From the NCBI GenBank assembly GCA_016882525.1, contig VGPU01000009.1, positions 1 through 63,764 on the forward strand: a stretch of 63,764 nucleotides of DNA, given 5' to 3'. Source of the stretch: Cyanobacteria bacterium M_surface_10_m2_119. Its GTDB lineage: Bacteria > Cyanobacteriota > Cyanobacteriia > PCC-6307 > Cyanobiaceae. Below the pieces are notes generated by a model. That model was not told the DNA's origin, ran no database searches, and saw nothing but the letters and a program-made list of their open reading frames with translations. Positions 1-7,820 of the stretch are shown one piece after another (positions within the stretch are counted from its first letter, which is position 1; every line of letters starts with the position of its first letter). Made by a program: the position numbers and the translations under genes.

Positions 1-34
1 AGCGCTGCAGAAAAGTGTCATGGCATAGAGGAAC

Positions 35-124
35 GGATAACATCGCCATTCACCTGAGCCGCCCCCGCAAGGCTATCTTCTTCGCCGTTCACTCCTTGCG
101 GCCAGGTGATGGCGAGCGTTAGCC
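35..124 (+). other. attC site (end of a cassette that lies left of the window)
   Basis: The left core GGATAAC (35-41) and right core GTTAGCC (118-124) flank an imperfect palindrome. TCGCCATTCACCTG pairs with CAGGTGATGGCGA, leaving one unpaired base, and CCGCAAGG pairs with CCTTGCGG. Bases 1-34 are the tail of a preceding cassette. The right core differs from the left because it belongs to the next cassette. Confidence 0.82.
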
Positions 125-142
125 TTAATGGAGAATCACTCG

Positions 143-823
143 ATGATCGTGTCCGTACACCTGCCTAAAACAGCAGGAACTAGTTTTGCGGCAACATTGG
201 AGCGCAGTTTTGGAAGTGCGCTGTTGCGAGATTATGCCGACCTTCCAATAAATACTCCGCAATACGAGCGGAATAGATTTGCATTACAACAATGCCTTTT
301 AAATGCTGAAAAAGACTTTCAGAGAATAAAATGTGTTCACGGACATTTTCTCCCTGTAAAGTATCTTCTTTTGTCAAGTAGGTGTGAGATTACGTTTGTT
401 ACATGGTTGAGAAGTCCTGTCGAAAGAGTCTTGTCACATTACCATTTCTGGCAACGGAGTTTTAATCCATTGACGAACTCCCCGCCTTTGCACCGAAAGA
501 TGATGGAGGAAAAATGGTCGTTAGAGAGATTCTGCTTAGGTCCAGAAGTTAGAAATCTATATTCTCAGTTTTTATATGGATTCCCACTAGAGTATTTCTC
601 ATTCATTGGCATTACCGAGTTCTATGATGAAGACTTCGCGTTTTTCATGAATTATTTTATGGATTCATCCATTGAGCCAGAAAGGCTTAATGTTGGCAGC
701 GCTTCAGCAAATGGCTATCAAATATCGGAATCACTGAGAAATGATATAGAGCAGTATCACTCAAAGGATATGAGTCTATACCATAGAGCCTTGGAAATAC
801 GGCTAACAAGTCGCTCCACCTGA
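143..823 (+). CDS. Sulfotransferase-family protein (cassette A)
   Basis: This 226-residue protein opens with HLPKTAGTS (residues 6-14), the 5'-phosphosulfate-binding loop typical of PAPS-dependent sulfotransferases. A second phosphate-binding segment, RSPVERVLSHY, follows at about residues 90-100. It would transfer sulfate from PAPS to an unknown acceptor, perhaps a carbohydrate. I chose ATG 143 because GGAG lies 9 bases upstream; an in-frame ATG at 128 is only 3 bases past the recombination core and has no ribosome site. The stop (821-823) lies inside the downstream attC, as is common for cassette genes. The gene is clearly AT-rich next to the GC-rich backbone, a sign of transfer. The acceptor cannot be predicted. 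Confidence 0.8.
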   Translation: MIVSVHLPKTAGTSFAATLERSFGSALLRDYADLPINTPQYERNRFALQQCLLNAEKDFQRIKCVHGHFLPVKYLLLSSRCEITFVTWLRSPVERVLSHYHFWQRSFNPLTNSPPLHRKMMEEKWSLERFCLGPEVRNLYSQFLYGFPLEYFSFIGITEFYDEDFAFFMNYFMDSSIEPERLNVGSASANGYQISESLRNDIEQYHSKDMSLYHRALEIRLTSRST

Positions 824-872
824 CCGCAACTCCGCTACGCTCCATTGCGGCAGGTGAGCTTTATCGTTAGCC
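801..872 (+). other. attC site of cassette A
   Basis: The cores GGCTAAC (801-807) and GTTAGCC (866-872) are exact complements. Inside, CACCTGACCGCAA pairs with TTGCGGCAGGTG, leaving a single unpaired A, the extrahelical base that sets strand choice in attC recombination. This is one of the cleanest sites in the window. Confidence 0.92.
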
Positions 873-892
873 ATCAGATAATGGAGCGAAGA

Positions 893-1918
893 ATGAATTC
901 AAGGAATGGCGAAGCATGTTGTTCTCATAGAACAGCTTCCCCATTATGGGCAGCATACGTGCGGATGGTTACGACCTTGGCGTGCTTGATGATTTGTGCA
1001 GGCTGCAATGCCACCGCCGCGAAAAATGGGCATCCAGACGCAAATCCGGAACAGGAATTCACCAAAACGCTCCCCTATGAAGGTATCGAGCGAACCTATC
1101 ACATTCATCTGCCACCAGATTTCAGCAAGGACAAGCCAGCCCCATTGGTGTTGGCTCTGCACGGAGGCGGTGGTACGGGTCTGAAATTTGATCAAGGCAC
1201 CTCGCAAGGTACTCTCTCAGCGGCAGCGGATAAGCGAGGCGTGGTTCTGGTTTTTCCAGAGGGCATCAACAAGCAGTGGTGCGATGGCCGTACCGAGATG
1301 CTCAAAACTGAAAGGGCCTGCGATGATGTTGGATTCATCTCTAAAATAATTGACGTAATGGTGAAGGATTTCGGCGTTGATCCCAAACGTGTCTACGCCA
1401 CGGGCATCTCAAACGGAGGTTTTATGTCAGTGCGTCTGGCCATGGATCTGTCCGATAAAATCGTGGCCGTGGCACCCGTAACGGCGCAACTTTCAAATGC
1501 ACTCAAGGACAAGATACCGAAGCTGCCAGTTTCTATCATGATTGTTAACGGTACGAAGGATCCGCTCGTTCCTTTCGACGGTGGGGACATACGATTATTT
1601 TGGTACAGCCGGAGTCGCGGCGAAATTCTTTCCACGGCCTGGTCCATTGAACATTTTGTCCGTCACAATGCCTGCGACACAACTCCGCAAAGGATCAAGC
1701 TTCAAGACAAGGACCCGGACGATGGGACAACTGTGGAGATCGAGAAATTTACAGGCGGTAAGGACGGGACCGAGGTTATCCTGGTGAAGGTCATCGGCGG
1801 CGGGCACACTTGGCCGGGTGGCAAGCAATACCTGAATCCAAGGAGAATAGGTTTAGTCAGTCGAGATATCAACGCCAGCGACTTGATTCTTGACTTCTTT
1901 CTAAAACATCGAAGATGA
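893..1918 (+). CDS. LpqC/PHB-depolymerase-type esterase lipoprotein (cassette B)
   Basis: This 341-residue alpha/beta hydrolase belongs to the LpqC family (poly(3-hydroxybutyrate) depolymerase or feruloyl esterase-like). The oxyanion region is LALHGGGG, the nucleophile Ser is at about 173 in GISNGG, the acid Asp at about 223 in TKDPLVPF, and the His at about 305 in GGGHTWPGG, so the triad looks complete. A hydrophobic stretch ending ICAGC (Cys about 38) is a lipobox, so the enzyme is probably a membrane-anchored secreted lipoprotein. ATG 893 is preceded by GGAG at 883-886; ATG 881 and ATG 965 are alternatives, the latter giving a shorter signal peptide. The substrate, a polyester or an aromatic ester, is unknown. 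Confidence 0.85.
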   Translation: MNSRNGEACCSHRTASPLWAAYVRMVTTLACLMICAGCNATAAKNGHPDANPEQEFTKTLPYEGIERTYHIHLPPDFSKDKPAPLVLALHGGGGTGLKFDQGTSQGTLSAAADKRGVVLVFPEGINKQWCDGRTEMLKTERACDDVGFISKIIDVMVKDFGVDPKRVYATGISNGGFMSVRLAMDLSDKIVAVAPVTAQLSNALKDKIPKLPVSIMIVNGTKDPLVPFDGGDIRLFWYSRSRGEILSTAWSIEHFVRHNACDTTPQRIKLQDKDPDDGTTVEIEKFTGGKDGTEVILVKVIGGGHTWPGGKQYLNPRRIGLVSRDINASDLILDFFLKHRR

Positions 1919-1966
1919 GATGTCTTTGTCGATAGCAGGGACAAGTGTGATGTCATATAACATCAT

Positions 1967-2041
1967 GGCTAACAACCGCATCAACTCGGACTGGCAATTC
2001 CGCTGCGCTCCGTTGCCAGCCGGTTATGCGAAGCGTTAGCC
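1967..2041 (+). other. attC site of cassette B
   Basis: The cores GGCTAAC (1967-1973) and GTTAGCC (2035-2041) are complementary. CGCATCAACTCGGACTGGCAA on the left arm (1978-1998), split here as CGCATCAACT and CGGACTGGCAA, pairs with TTGCCAGCCGGTTATGCG on the right arm, with an extra A before CTGGCAA. Cassette C then starts at 2036; its first 240 bp hold no recognisable gene or site. Confidence 0.9.
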
Positions 2042-2279
2042 CTTCAGCTGCGCAAGCCTTTCGTTGTCACAAAGCCGCAGTATTTAACTCTGCAATCAGA
2101 GCCACGTCAGTGACACGATCTTGCTCGTACGACGGAGACACCGATGGACACACCAAAGCGGGATATGTGACGAGGGCTTCATGACTGCGATTCCCGGAAA
2201 AGATCAGCGACATGCCACACCAACCTAAGCTGCGACTGAGCCGACTCCAGTCCCACAGCCCTTAACTCGGCACATCACC

Positions 2280-2859
2280 ATGAACCATCGTCTGACCACC
2301 GCCTGTAGCGCTCTGGTATTGCCCCTCCTGGTTACGTCAACAGGTGCTGCAATGGCCGATAGCTTACCTATGCGCATCAACAGCAATATGAGCGAACAAC
2401 AGGTGTTGAATGCCCAGCAAGGCTGGTGCAACGGCCTGCTGGCGATCAGCAAGGCTTATGCCACAGGGGGTTTTTGCGGCGGCCGAGACAACGGCAAGCA
2501 GGATCCTCGATCAGGCCTATGGCTATCAGTACGGAGCCGTTGCCTTCAAACCCACGCTCACTCAGCATCCGCAAACCTTCCGGGGCACCAAGGCTGGCGC
2601 GCTTACCTATTTCGTTGGCGGTAATCCAAGTTTTCCCAACGACAAGGGATTTGCCATCAAGCCCTGGCAGAAGTGCGCTATCCGCAATCAGGTGATTCAG
2701 TTGCATGGCGATCTGGCCATCACTATGGGCAATGTTGATCTCATCGACAGCAGCGGCAAGCTGACTACCGTGGACAAAACGTGGGCATTCATGAGGGAGC
2801 CGGACGAAGAAGTCCGCATCGTGCTGCATCACTCCTCGCTACCCTTCACCGCGAAGTGA
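2280..2859 (+). pseudogene. Secreted SnoaL/DUF4440-like protein, frameshifted (cassette C)
   Basis: Two overlapping frames together make one plausible secreted protein of about 190 residues. The first frame (from ATG 2280) encodes a signal peptide ending near AAMADS and then WCNGLLAISKAYATGG. The second frame (ending 2859) continues with SRILDQAYGYQYGAVAFKP, FVGGNPSFPNDKGFA, MGNVDLID and VDKTWAF. These segments match a family of small secreted NTF2-fold proteins, some misannotated as phosphoribosyl-AMP cyclohydrolases. The switch falls in a GGGGG-TTTTT run near 2466-2475, where one extra base would break the frame. This may be real decay or a homopolymer sequencing error. The function of the family is unknown. 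Confidence 0.7.
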
Positions 2860-3062
2860 CCCCCGGCAGCACAGCCTGAGCTCCTGGGGCAAAGCTATCC
2901 AGCTCATGCCCCAGGTATTCGAAATGCTGGGGTTACGTTCACCGACTCCACCCGCTGCGCTCCAATCCAAGGCGTTGCTAATTCCTTGTCTCAATTGACA
3001 CCAGTCAGACGCTTCACAAGCAGTTCCCAATGGTAAAGACCTACTGTGTGTGTTGGCTAAGA

Positions 3063-3145
3063 GGCTAACATCATCATTCACCCGACCCGGCGTGGAGAAA
3101 TCGCCTTGTCAAAAGATGATGCGGGCGGGTGATGATGGGCGCCGG
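3063..3145 (+). other. Decayed attC site of cassette C
   Basis: The left core GGCTAAC (3063-3069) matches the start of cassette C, and TCATCATTCACCCG pairs with CGGGTGATGATGG with one unpaired base. The right core is missing: where GTTAGCC or GTTATGC is expected there is GCGCCGGCGCC. The site should no longer recombine at the C/D junction. The rest of the gene-free stretch 2860-3176 shows only a short fragment, CGCTGCGCTCC near 2951, that resembles the loop of the attC at 1967 and may be another remnant. Confidence 0.65.
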
Positions 3146-3176
3146 CGCCTGAGTGCTTCCGGGTTAGACTGCCGTA

Positions 3177-3893
3177 ATGAGCGATCGCCGGCATGCTGTC
3201 GATTTCGATTCCACCTACTTCGCCCAACGCGCCCGCGCCGGGCAGCTCTTCACGCCCGAGCAAGCGTTTCGGCATGCTTATGAGACTCGGCTCTGGCGCG
3301 GTGCCGAGTCTGTCTCTGGGACTGGCTCAGCTCTTCCACAGACGCAGCGCCTTCGCGACTCGCTTCCCGATCTGATTCGGCGATGGGAGGTCCGCTCTCT
3401 GCTCGACCTGCCGTGCGGAGACGGACATTGGATGGCCAAAGTGCCGCTTGAAGGCGTCGCATATCTGGGCGCTGACCTCTTGCCCGAGGTGATCAGGGAG
3501 GCCAAGGCGCTTGGGAGCGCAGCCAACAGGCAGTTCACCGTGCTCAACTTGCTACAGGATGAGCTCCCACCCGCGGACCTTCTGCTGTGCCGAGACTGCC
3601 TGGTGCACTTTGCTTTTGACGACATCTGGCAGGCCTTGGCCAGGATTCAACGCGCCGGCGTTCGCTATCTCCTGACGACGACCTTTCCCCAGGAGTCAGC
3701 CAATCTCGATATCGTGACTGGCGACTGGCGGCCGTTGAACCTGATGGCAGAACCCTTCGCCTTTCCTGCTCCGCTCGAGCTGCTGGAGGAAGGCTGCACC
3801 GAGAATGCCGGCCAGTTTGCGGATAAGAGCCTCGCTCTGTGGCGGGTTGCCGATCTTCCAGCTCCCAATGAGCACCGCATAACTACCGCATGA
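3177..3893 (+). CDS. SAM-dependent methyltransferase (cassette D)
   Basis: This 238-residue class I methyltransferase carries motif I as SLLDLPCGDGHW (residues about 76-87), the acidic strand as YLGADLLPE, and a post-motif strand with PPADLLLCRDCLVHF. The N-terminal DSTYFAQRARAG and the C-terminal part are not recognised. GC content is higher than in cassettes A and E. The start ATG 3177 lies just past the decayed C/D junction. The stop overlaps the next attC by 17 bases, which fits a cassette-borne gene. Neither the substrate nor a partner is indicated by context. Confidence 0.8.
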   Translation: MSDRRHAVDFDSTYFAQRARAGQLFTPEQAFRHAYETRLWRGAESVSGTGSALPQTQRLRDSLPDLIRRWEVRSLLDLPCGDGHWMAKVPLEGVAYLGADLLPEVIREAKALGSAANRQFTVLNLLQDELPPADLLLCRDCLVHFAFDDIWQALARIQRAGVRYLLTTTFPQESANLDIVTGDWRPLNLMAEPFAFPAPLELLEEGCTENAGQFADKSLALWRVADLPAPNEHRITTA

Positions 3894-4004
3894 AGCTGAC
3901 AGGGCGCGGCCATCGGTTTTCTCGGCCGACAGACCCACCAACCACGGCAGGCGCTGCCTTGCCGCGCTATCCGCATCCCTGCAGCTTATGCGGGGTCGTT
4001 ATGC
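3877..4004 (+). other. attC site of cassette D
   Basis: The cores GCATAAC (3877-3883) and GTTATGC (3998-4004) are exact complements. CCGCATGAAGCTGACAGGG pairs with CCCTGCAGCTTATGCGG with one unpaired A. The loop is long (total 128 bp) and contains a secondary GGCGCGGC/GCCGCGC pairing. Cassette E starts at 3999. Confidence 0.9.
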
Positions 4005-4028
4005 ATTACGAGGTAACCGTTAGGAATT

Positions 4029-4399
4029 ATGTTGCTAATTAAAGCTAAGGTAGGCATTTCAAAAGTTCATGGACTTGGCCTATTCGCGCAAGAATTTATC
4101 CCAAAGGGCAAAGTCACCTGGAAATTCCAAGAAGGATTTGACGTGGTAATAGAGCATGAGATGCTGCATCAACTATCTGAACCAGCCAGACTCCAGGTAA
4201 TACATTACGCGGAATACTTCCCGGATAAGAATGTCTTCGTCCTCTCTTCCGATGATGATCGTTTTGCCAATCATTCGGATAATCCAAATGTAGGTCCAGA
4301 TAATGACGGGGGGGGGTTATTGCGCTTGCTGATATCAAAGAGGGCGAGGAGATTACATGCGATTACCGTCAGGTCATCATGCTCGGATTTACTCCATGA
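4029..4399 (+). pseudogene. SET-domain protein, frame broken at a G9 run (cassette E)
   Basis: The reading frame from ATG 4029 encodes a small SET domain: VHGLGLFAQEFIPKGKV at the N-terminus and the NHSDNPN motif near residue 78. It then hits a run of nine G (4308-4316). Reading on with 7 or 10 G gives VIALADIKEGEEITCDY, the conserved C-terminal SET motif with the catalytic Tyr, and a stop at 4397-4399. The restored protein would be about 123 residues. SET proteins methylate lysines; small bacterial ones are often horizontally spread and their targets are mostly unknown. Slippage on the G run (phase variation or sequencing error) could restore the frame. The stop overlaps the next start as ATGA. 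Confidence 0.75.
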
Positions 4400-4722
4400 T
4401 CGCGCTTTATGTTATGGCCATTGCCATAGTAACTGTCGTAGGAGATTACTTTCTAAAGCTTGCGAGTCAGGAGGCATCTTCGTTCTCCAATAAGTGGTTT
4501 TTCATAGGTTTCATCGCTTATGCAGCGTGCGCGTTTGGGTGGGTAATTGTGATGCGTCACATAAAGCTCGCCACTATTGGCGTTGTCTATTCAATATCAA
4601 CGATTCTGCTTCTGACCGCGCTTGGCACTATCGTGTTTGGGGAAACCCTCAATAAGCATGAGATTGCCGGAATTTCATTGGCACTAGTTTCGGTCATTTT
4701 GCTTTCTAGATTTGGTGGGTAG
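4396..4722 (+). CDS. SMR/EamA-type small membrane transporter (cassette E)
   Basis: This 108-residue protein has four predicted membrane helices and the SMR-like ending GETLNKHEIAGISLALVSVILL. Members of the small multidrug resistance superfamily work as antiparallel dimers exporting cations, polyamines or guanidinium; the usual charged Glu of helix 1 (in AxxxE) is not obvious here, so it may be an EamA-like half-transporter. ATG 4396 overlaps the stop of the SET gene (ATGA), giving two coupled genes in one cassette, which is uncommon. An in-frame upstream ATG at 4357 lies inside the SET gene and is unlikely. Confidence 0.75.
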   Translation: MIALYVMAIAIVTVVGDYFLKLASQEASSFSNKWFFIGFIAYAACAFGWVIVMRHIKLATIGVVYSISTILLLTALGTIVFGETLNKHEIAGISLALVSVILLSRFGG

Positions 4723-4727
4723 TCCAT

Positions 4728-4832
4728 GCATAACAAACCGGTAAAGAGCGGCAAAAGTATGTCGTCATGCCTTTTGCAAAAGGCGCAAAAGCCACGCCAA
4801 CATACTTTCGCGCCTTACCAGGGGCGTTCGAC
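4728..4832 (+). other. attC site of cassette E
   Basis: The left core GCATAAC (4728-4734) matches the TTATGC start of cassette E. The right core GTTCGAC (4826-4832) belongs to the next cassette. GGTAAAGAGCGG pairs with the CGCGCCTTACC arm and AAAGTATG pairs with CATACTTT, with one unpaired base. Confidence 0.8.
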
Positions 4833-4930
4833 TGACTACATCCAACTGGCATTATCTCCTGCGCTGCCTGTGCATTATTGAGCGGATCGTCTTGCATGGG
4901 CTAGCGTGGTGTCAAGACCCTCCAATAATC

Positions 4931-5461
4931 ATGATTCGCAAGCCCATTCAAGACTTCTTTTTGTTTCTTGTTGGTGGCGCCATTTTCACGGCGGGAATAT
5001 TCCTGTTGACCAATCAGGTGATGGTTAACTCAGGGTTCCGTGGCATGGGGTGGGGTAGAAGTTATGGCGGCGGCATGGGGCCATCGTTTGGCGGGGTATT
5101 TTCTTTTGGCACTGGCCAAGGTTTTGGATTATGAATGATTCCCTTTGGCGTGGGAGTAGCACTTCTCCTGGCCGATGCTTACAGAAGAGTCGGCTGGTTT
5201 CTTGTATGGGCATCCTCAGCTGCGGTAGGTGCTGGAGTGCTTCAGAGTCTACTTTTTAGCTTTAGAACAACCAGCCTATGGAGCCTGATGACGATGGTAG
5301 TGATGATTGCAGGTGGTGGAGGGCTAATGTTCAAATCTCTGCGAGACTACCAGGGAGAAGAAAGGGCGCATAGGCGCGCAGAGCTGGACGACTCCACACA
5401 AAGCCTCAATGAGATCAGAGAAGAGCTGGAGCGATTGAAGTCCAGAATTAACAAAGACTAA
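4931..5461 (+). pseudogene. Integral membrane protein split by an in-frame TGA (cassette F)
   Basis: ATG 4931 opens a 67-codon frame with a hydrophobic helix (FFLFLVGGAIFTAGIFLL) and a Gly-rich loop. It stops at TGA 5132-5134 and continues in the same frame from ATG 5135, through GVGVALLLADAYRRVGW and two further helices to a charged tail ending at 5461. The two halves read as one protein of about 176 residues with three or four helices. The simplest view is a nonsense mutation after GQGFGL. The directly adjoining ATG could allow reinitiation, giving two polypeptides. No function is recognised. No convincing attC follows in 5462-5690, a stretch in which I see no gene. Confidence 0.6.
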
Positions 5462-5690
5462 ATGCACCCGGCAGCCGCCCAACGCAAAGATCATCGAGCG
5501 AGATCACAGAATATTGCTCATTGCATAGAGCTTCCACCTACCACTGATCCTGAGCGCCAGGCCGGCTATACGAGCAGGCGTCTTAGCCGCATATCGATAT
5601 CAAATAGCTGCTCAGCCCTTATCCCTACCTATTGACTGGAACCATTTCCGCGCTGCAATGAGACATTTGCAAACTCTTTGAAGGCTTGCC

Positions 5691-6416
5691 ATGGCCGTGA
5701 TCACAGAAATTGCGCCAGATCTCTTTCGCCTGTCCATCTACGTTCCAGATCTTAATCTGCAGTTCAACCACTTCCTTGTGCGCGACGAACGACCCTTGCT
5801 TTACCACGCAGGCCTTAAGGGAATGTTTGCCGAGCTCCACGAGGCAATGCAGACATTAATTGATCCGAAAGATATTGGCTATGTGGCCTGGAGCCATTTT
5901 GAGTCGGACGAGATTGGCGGGCTCAACAACTGGCTGCAGATTGCACCACAGGCTCAGCCTGTTTGTACGTTTGTTGGCAAAGTCGTCAGCGCGGACGACT
6001 TCTCTCTTCGGCCCGCGCTGGGCATGAGCGCCAATGAGATTTTATCAACTGGGCATTTCCATTTTCGCTTCTACGCAACTCCACATCTTCCCCATGGCTG
6101 GGATGCCGGCATGATGTTTGAAGAAGCCGAAAAGACGTTGTTCTGCTCTGACCTCTTCCATCAATTTGGCGACGTTTCCCCCTTGAGCTCAGATGATTTA
6201 ACTGATGCGACAGTCGAAGCAATGCGCCAAATGCAACAGAGCCCCTTGGCCAATTATATGACTTACACATCAAGCACTGGAGCAATGCTTTCCATGCTGG
6301 CTCAGCTTCAACCCCAGACCTTGGCAACCATGCATGGGTCTTCATACTTCGGCGATGGCGAAAAGATGATTGAAAACCTGTCGACCGCGATGAAAGCTAC
6401 TTTTGACGCTGCCTGA
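5691..6416 (+). CDS. Metallo-beta-lactamase-fold protein, flavodiiron ODP-like
   Basis: This 241-residue protein resembles the oxygen-binding di-iron domain of flavodiiron proteins. The first metal motif is SHFESDEIGG (residues about 63-72), where the canonical HxExDH ends in H, so one ligand is replaced by E. Further ligand regions are ATPHLPHGWDAG, CSDLFHQFGD and MHGSSYFGDG. Without the flavodoxin domain it cannot be a complete flavodiiron reductase, and its reaction is unknown. Base composition is intermediate between cassettes and backbone, and no attC follows, so it may be the last cassette or the first accessory gene beyond the array. Confidence 0.75.
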   Translation: MAVITEIAPDLFRLSIYVPDLNLQFNHFLVRDERPLLYHAGLKGMFAELHEAMQTLIDPKDIGYVAWSHFESDEIGGLNNWLQIAPQAQPVCTFVGKVVSADDFSLRPALGMSANEILSTGHFHFRFYATPHLPHGWDAGMMFEEAEKTLFCSDLFHQFGDVSPLSSDDLTDATVEAMRQMQQSPLANYMTYTSSTGAMLSMLAQLQPQTLATMHGSSYFGDGEKMIENLSTAMKATFDAA

Positions 6417-6757
6417 CAAGACCCTGGAGTGGACAACCCATCACATCGGGATTCGGCGTGACGATTGTGTTCTAGACGGCGAGGGCGCCTGAGCCATCCT
6501 GAAGTCCTTCGGACTTCATGTCTCCCTGAATGATGGAACCCCGGAACTTGGGCGGATCCAAACGCCGCCCGTCCAGGCAATCGGGCAGCGCCGCCTGCCT
6601 TCGACGTGGAAACGATCAGGCCGCCGAGGTGACAAGCAAAGGCAACGGGAACGGATGGGGGGCTGGGGGGTCATGAACATCAGTGGAGCCGGCGCGAGCA
6701 AACGCCTGGATCGCTTGAGACTGTCAATCACCATCCCCGTGCAGTCCATCGAGGTCC
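6417..6757. other. Gene-free stretch at the array/backbone transition
   Basis: These 341 bases contain no credible gene. A perfect hairpin GAAGTCC-TTC-GGACTTC sits at 6501-6517 but lacks a T tract, so it is at best a weak terminator for the gene ending at 6416. Composition rises to the high GC of the backbone within this stretch. No attC or integrase fragment was found. Confidence 0.5.
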
Positions 6758-7771
6758 ATGGAGGCAGGAACGCAGGCCGCCATCCACCCCCGGCAAACGA
6801 TCGCCGGATTTTTTCTCACCCTGCTGACCCCGGTCTTCCTGCTCGCCCCAGGCGCTGTGGCAGCCCGACCGGTCAACGTGGAGTTCAAATTCACGCCCTA
6901 TCTCCCCCCCGCCAGGGATGCCGAGACGGTGACCAGCGTGGAGGGGACAACAGCGCTGGAGCTGAATGGAGTGCCGCTGGCCGAGGAGCCGCTGGAATCC
7001 AAGTCCCTCCTGCTGATGGCCAGCAGCCAGGAAGGCATCGATGTGTTTCCCGCCGTCTGGATCAACGCCCTGCAGCTTCAACCGCTGCTCCGGCGCGGCG
7101 ACAACCTGCTGCGGCTGACATTCACCCCGAAGAAGGGGTCGAGGCCCTACCGCAGCCAGTTCGTGTGGACGGTTGTCGAGGACCAGACCACCACCAGCAC
7201 AACGGCGACGGGCACAGAACTCACCACCAATCACGGAGCCGAGGGTCGCGAAGATCGGGAGGTGAGCGGGCCGGTGACCGTGCAGAAGGCCTTTCAGGCT
7301 CCCTTCGCCAAGGTGGAACCCTGGCACGCGGCGCCTGCTATCACCACACTCACGCCACAGGATCGTGCCCTGATCCTTGAGCTCCTCCGCCAGCGGGCGG
7401 CGTTGTTCTCCCCCGACTTCGAGGCCGCCTATCGCTTCCTCGGCAGCCTTTCCAAGGATCGGGGCATCACCCTCGACATGCCGGAAGTCCGGCGACTGGG
7501 GTGCCTGGAGGCCGGCTATGCCGCCGGGATGCGGGTGGCCGCTCCCGCCGATGCGGATCTGAAGCTGATCACCACGGGCAGCCCGGTGGTGGTGGCCCGC
7601 GGTACGGGGGAGTTCCTGATGCGCTTCCCCGATCAGCCAGGGATGGCCGAGCGCTACCAGGCGCTGCCGAATGACCAGGGCCTCTGTCTGGCGATCACCT
7701 TCAACATGCTCTTCCCCAAACGGATGCTGCTGGTGAAAGGACTGGATGGACAGTGGCAGATCCTGCCGTGA
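6758..7771 (+). CDS. Secreted protein of unknown function
   Basis: This 337-residue protein has an N-terminal signal peptide (hydrophobic FFLTLLTPVFLLAPGA, cleavage near AVAA, residue about 36). Residues 37-145 look beta-rich (VNVEFKFTPYLPP, ALELNGVPL, NLLRLTFTP), suggesting an immunoglobulin-like fold. A Thr/Glu-rich linker follows, then a helical and mixed C-terminal region with GYAAGMRVAAPADADLKL. I recognise no family. The gene stands alone, facing the frameshifted DKNYY-type gene 49 bp downstream. ATG 6758 was taken because it gives a proper signal peptide. Confidence 0.7.
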   Translation: MEAGTQAAIHPRQTIAGFFLTLLTPVFLLAPGAVAARPVNVEFKFTPYLPPARDAETVTSVEGTTALELNGVPLAEEPLESKSLLLMASSQEGIDVFPAVWINALQLQPLLRRGDNLLRLTFTPKKGSRPYRSQFVWTVVEDQTTTSTTATGTELTTNHGAEGREDREVSGPVTVQKAFQAPFAKVEPWHAAPAITTLTPQDRALILELLRQRAALFSPDFEAAYRFLGSLSKDRGITLDMPEVRRLGCLEAGYAAGMRVAAPADADLKLITTGSPVVVARGTGEFLMRFPDQPGMAERYQALPNDQGLCLAITFNMLFPKRMLLVKGLDGQWQILP

Positions 7772-7820
7772 GCAGATCCATCGTCAACGGGGGAGAGTGA
7801 AACGGTTCAGCGATGAGCGC

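Larger units (their letters stand above)
1..4832 (+). mobile_element. Integron gene-cassette array, integrase not in window
   Basis: Short unrelated rightward genes are separated by imperfect palindromes with attC architecture at 35-124, 801-872, 1967-2041, 3877-4004 and 4728-4832, plus a decayed copy at 3063-3145. The left core of each site complements the first bases of its own cassette: GGCTAAC with TTAGCC for cassettes A, B and C, and GCATAAC with TTATGC for cassette E. That is the expected signature of circular cassettes inserted at G^TT. Cassette limits are therefore A 119-866, B 867-2035, C 2036 to about 3140, D to 3998, E 3999-4826, and F from 4827 with no clear end. No tyrosine recombinase is present; by the polarity of the sites it would lie to the left. 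The array could equally be an integrase-less cassette cluster. Confidence 0.85.

Noticed and set aside
5462..5690. Possible attC after the split membrane protein
   Set aside because: GCCCAAC and CTTAGCC occur, but the arms do not pair and the expected GTCGAAC left core for cassette F is missing.
6501..6517. Hairpin as an intrinsic terminator
   Set aside because: The stem is perfect but no T tract follows.
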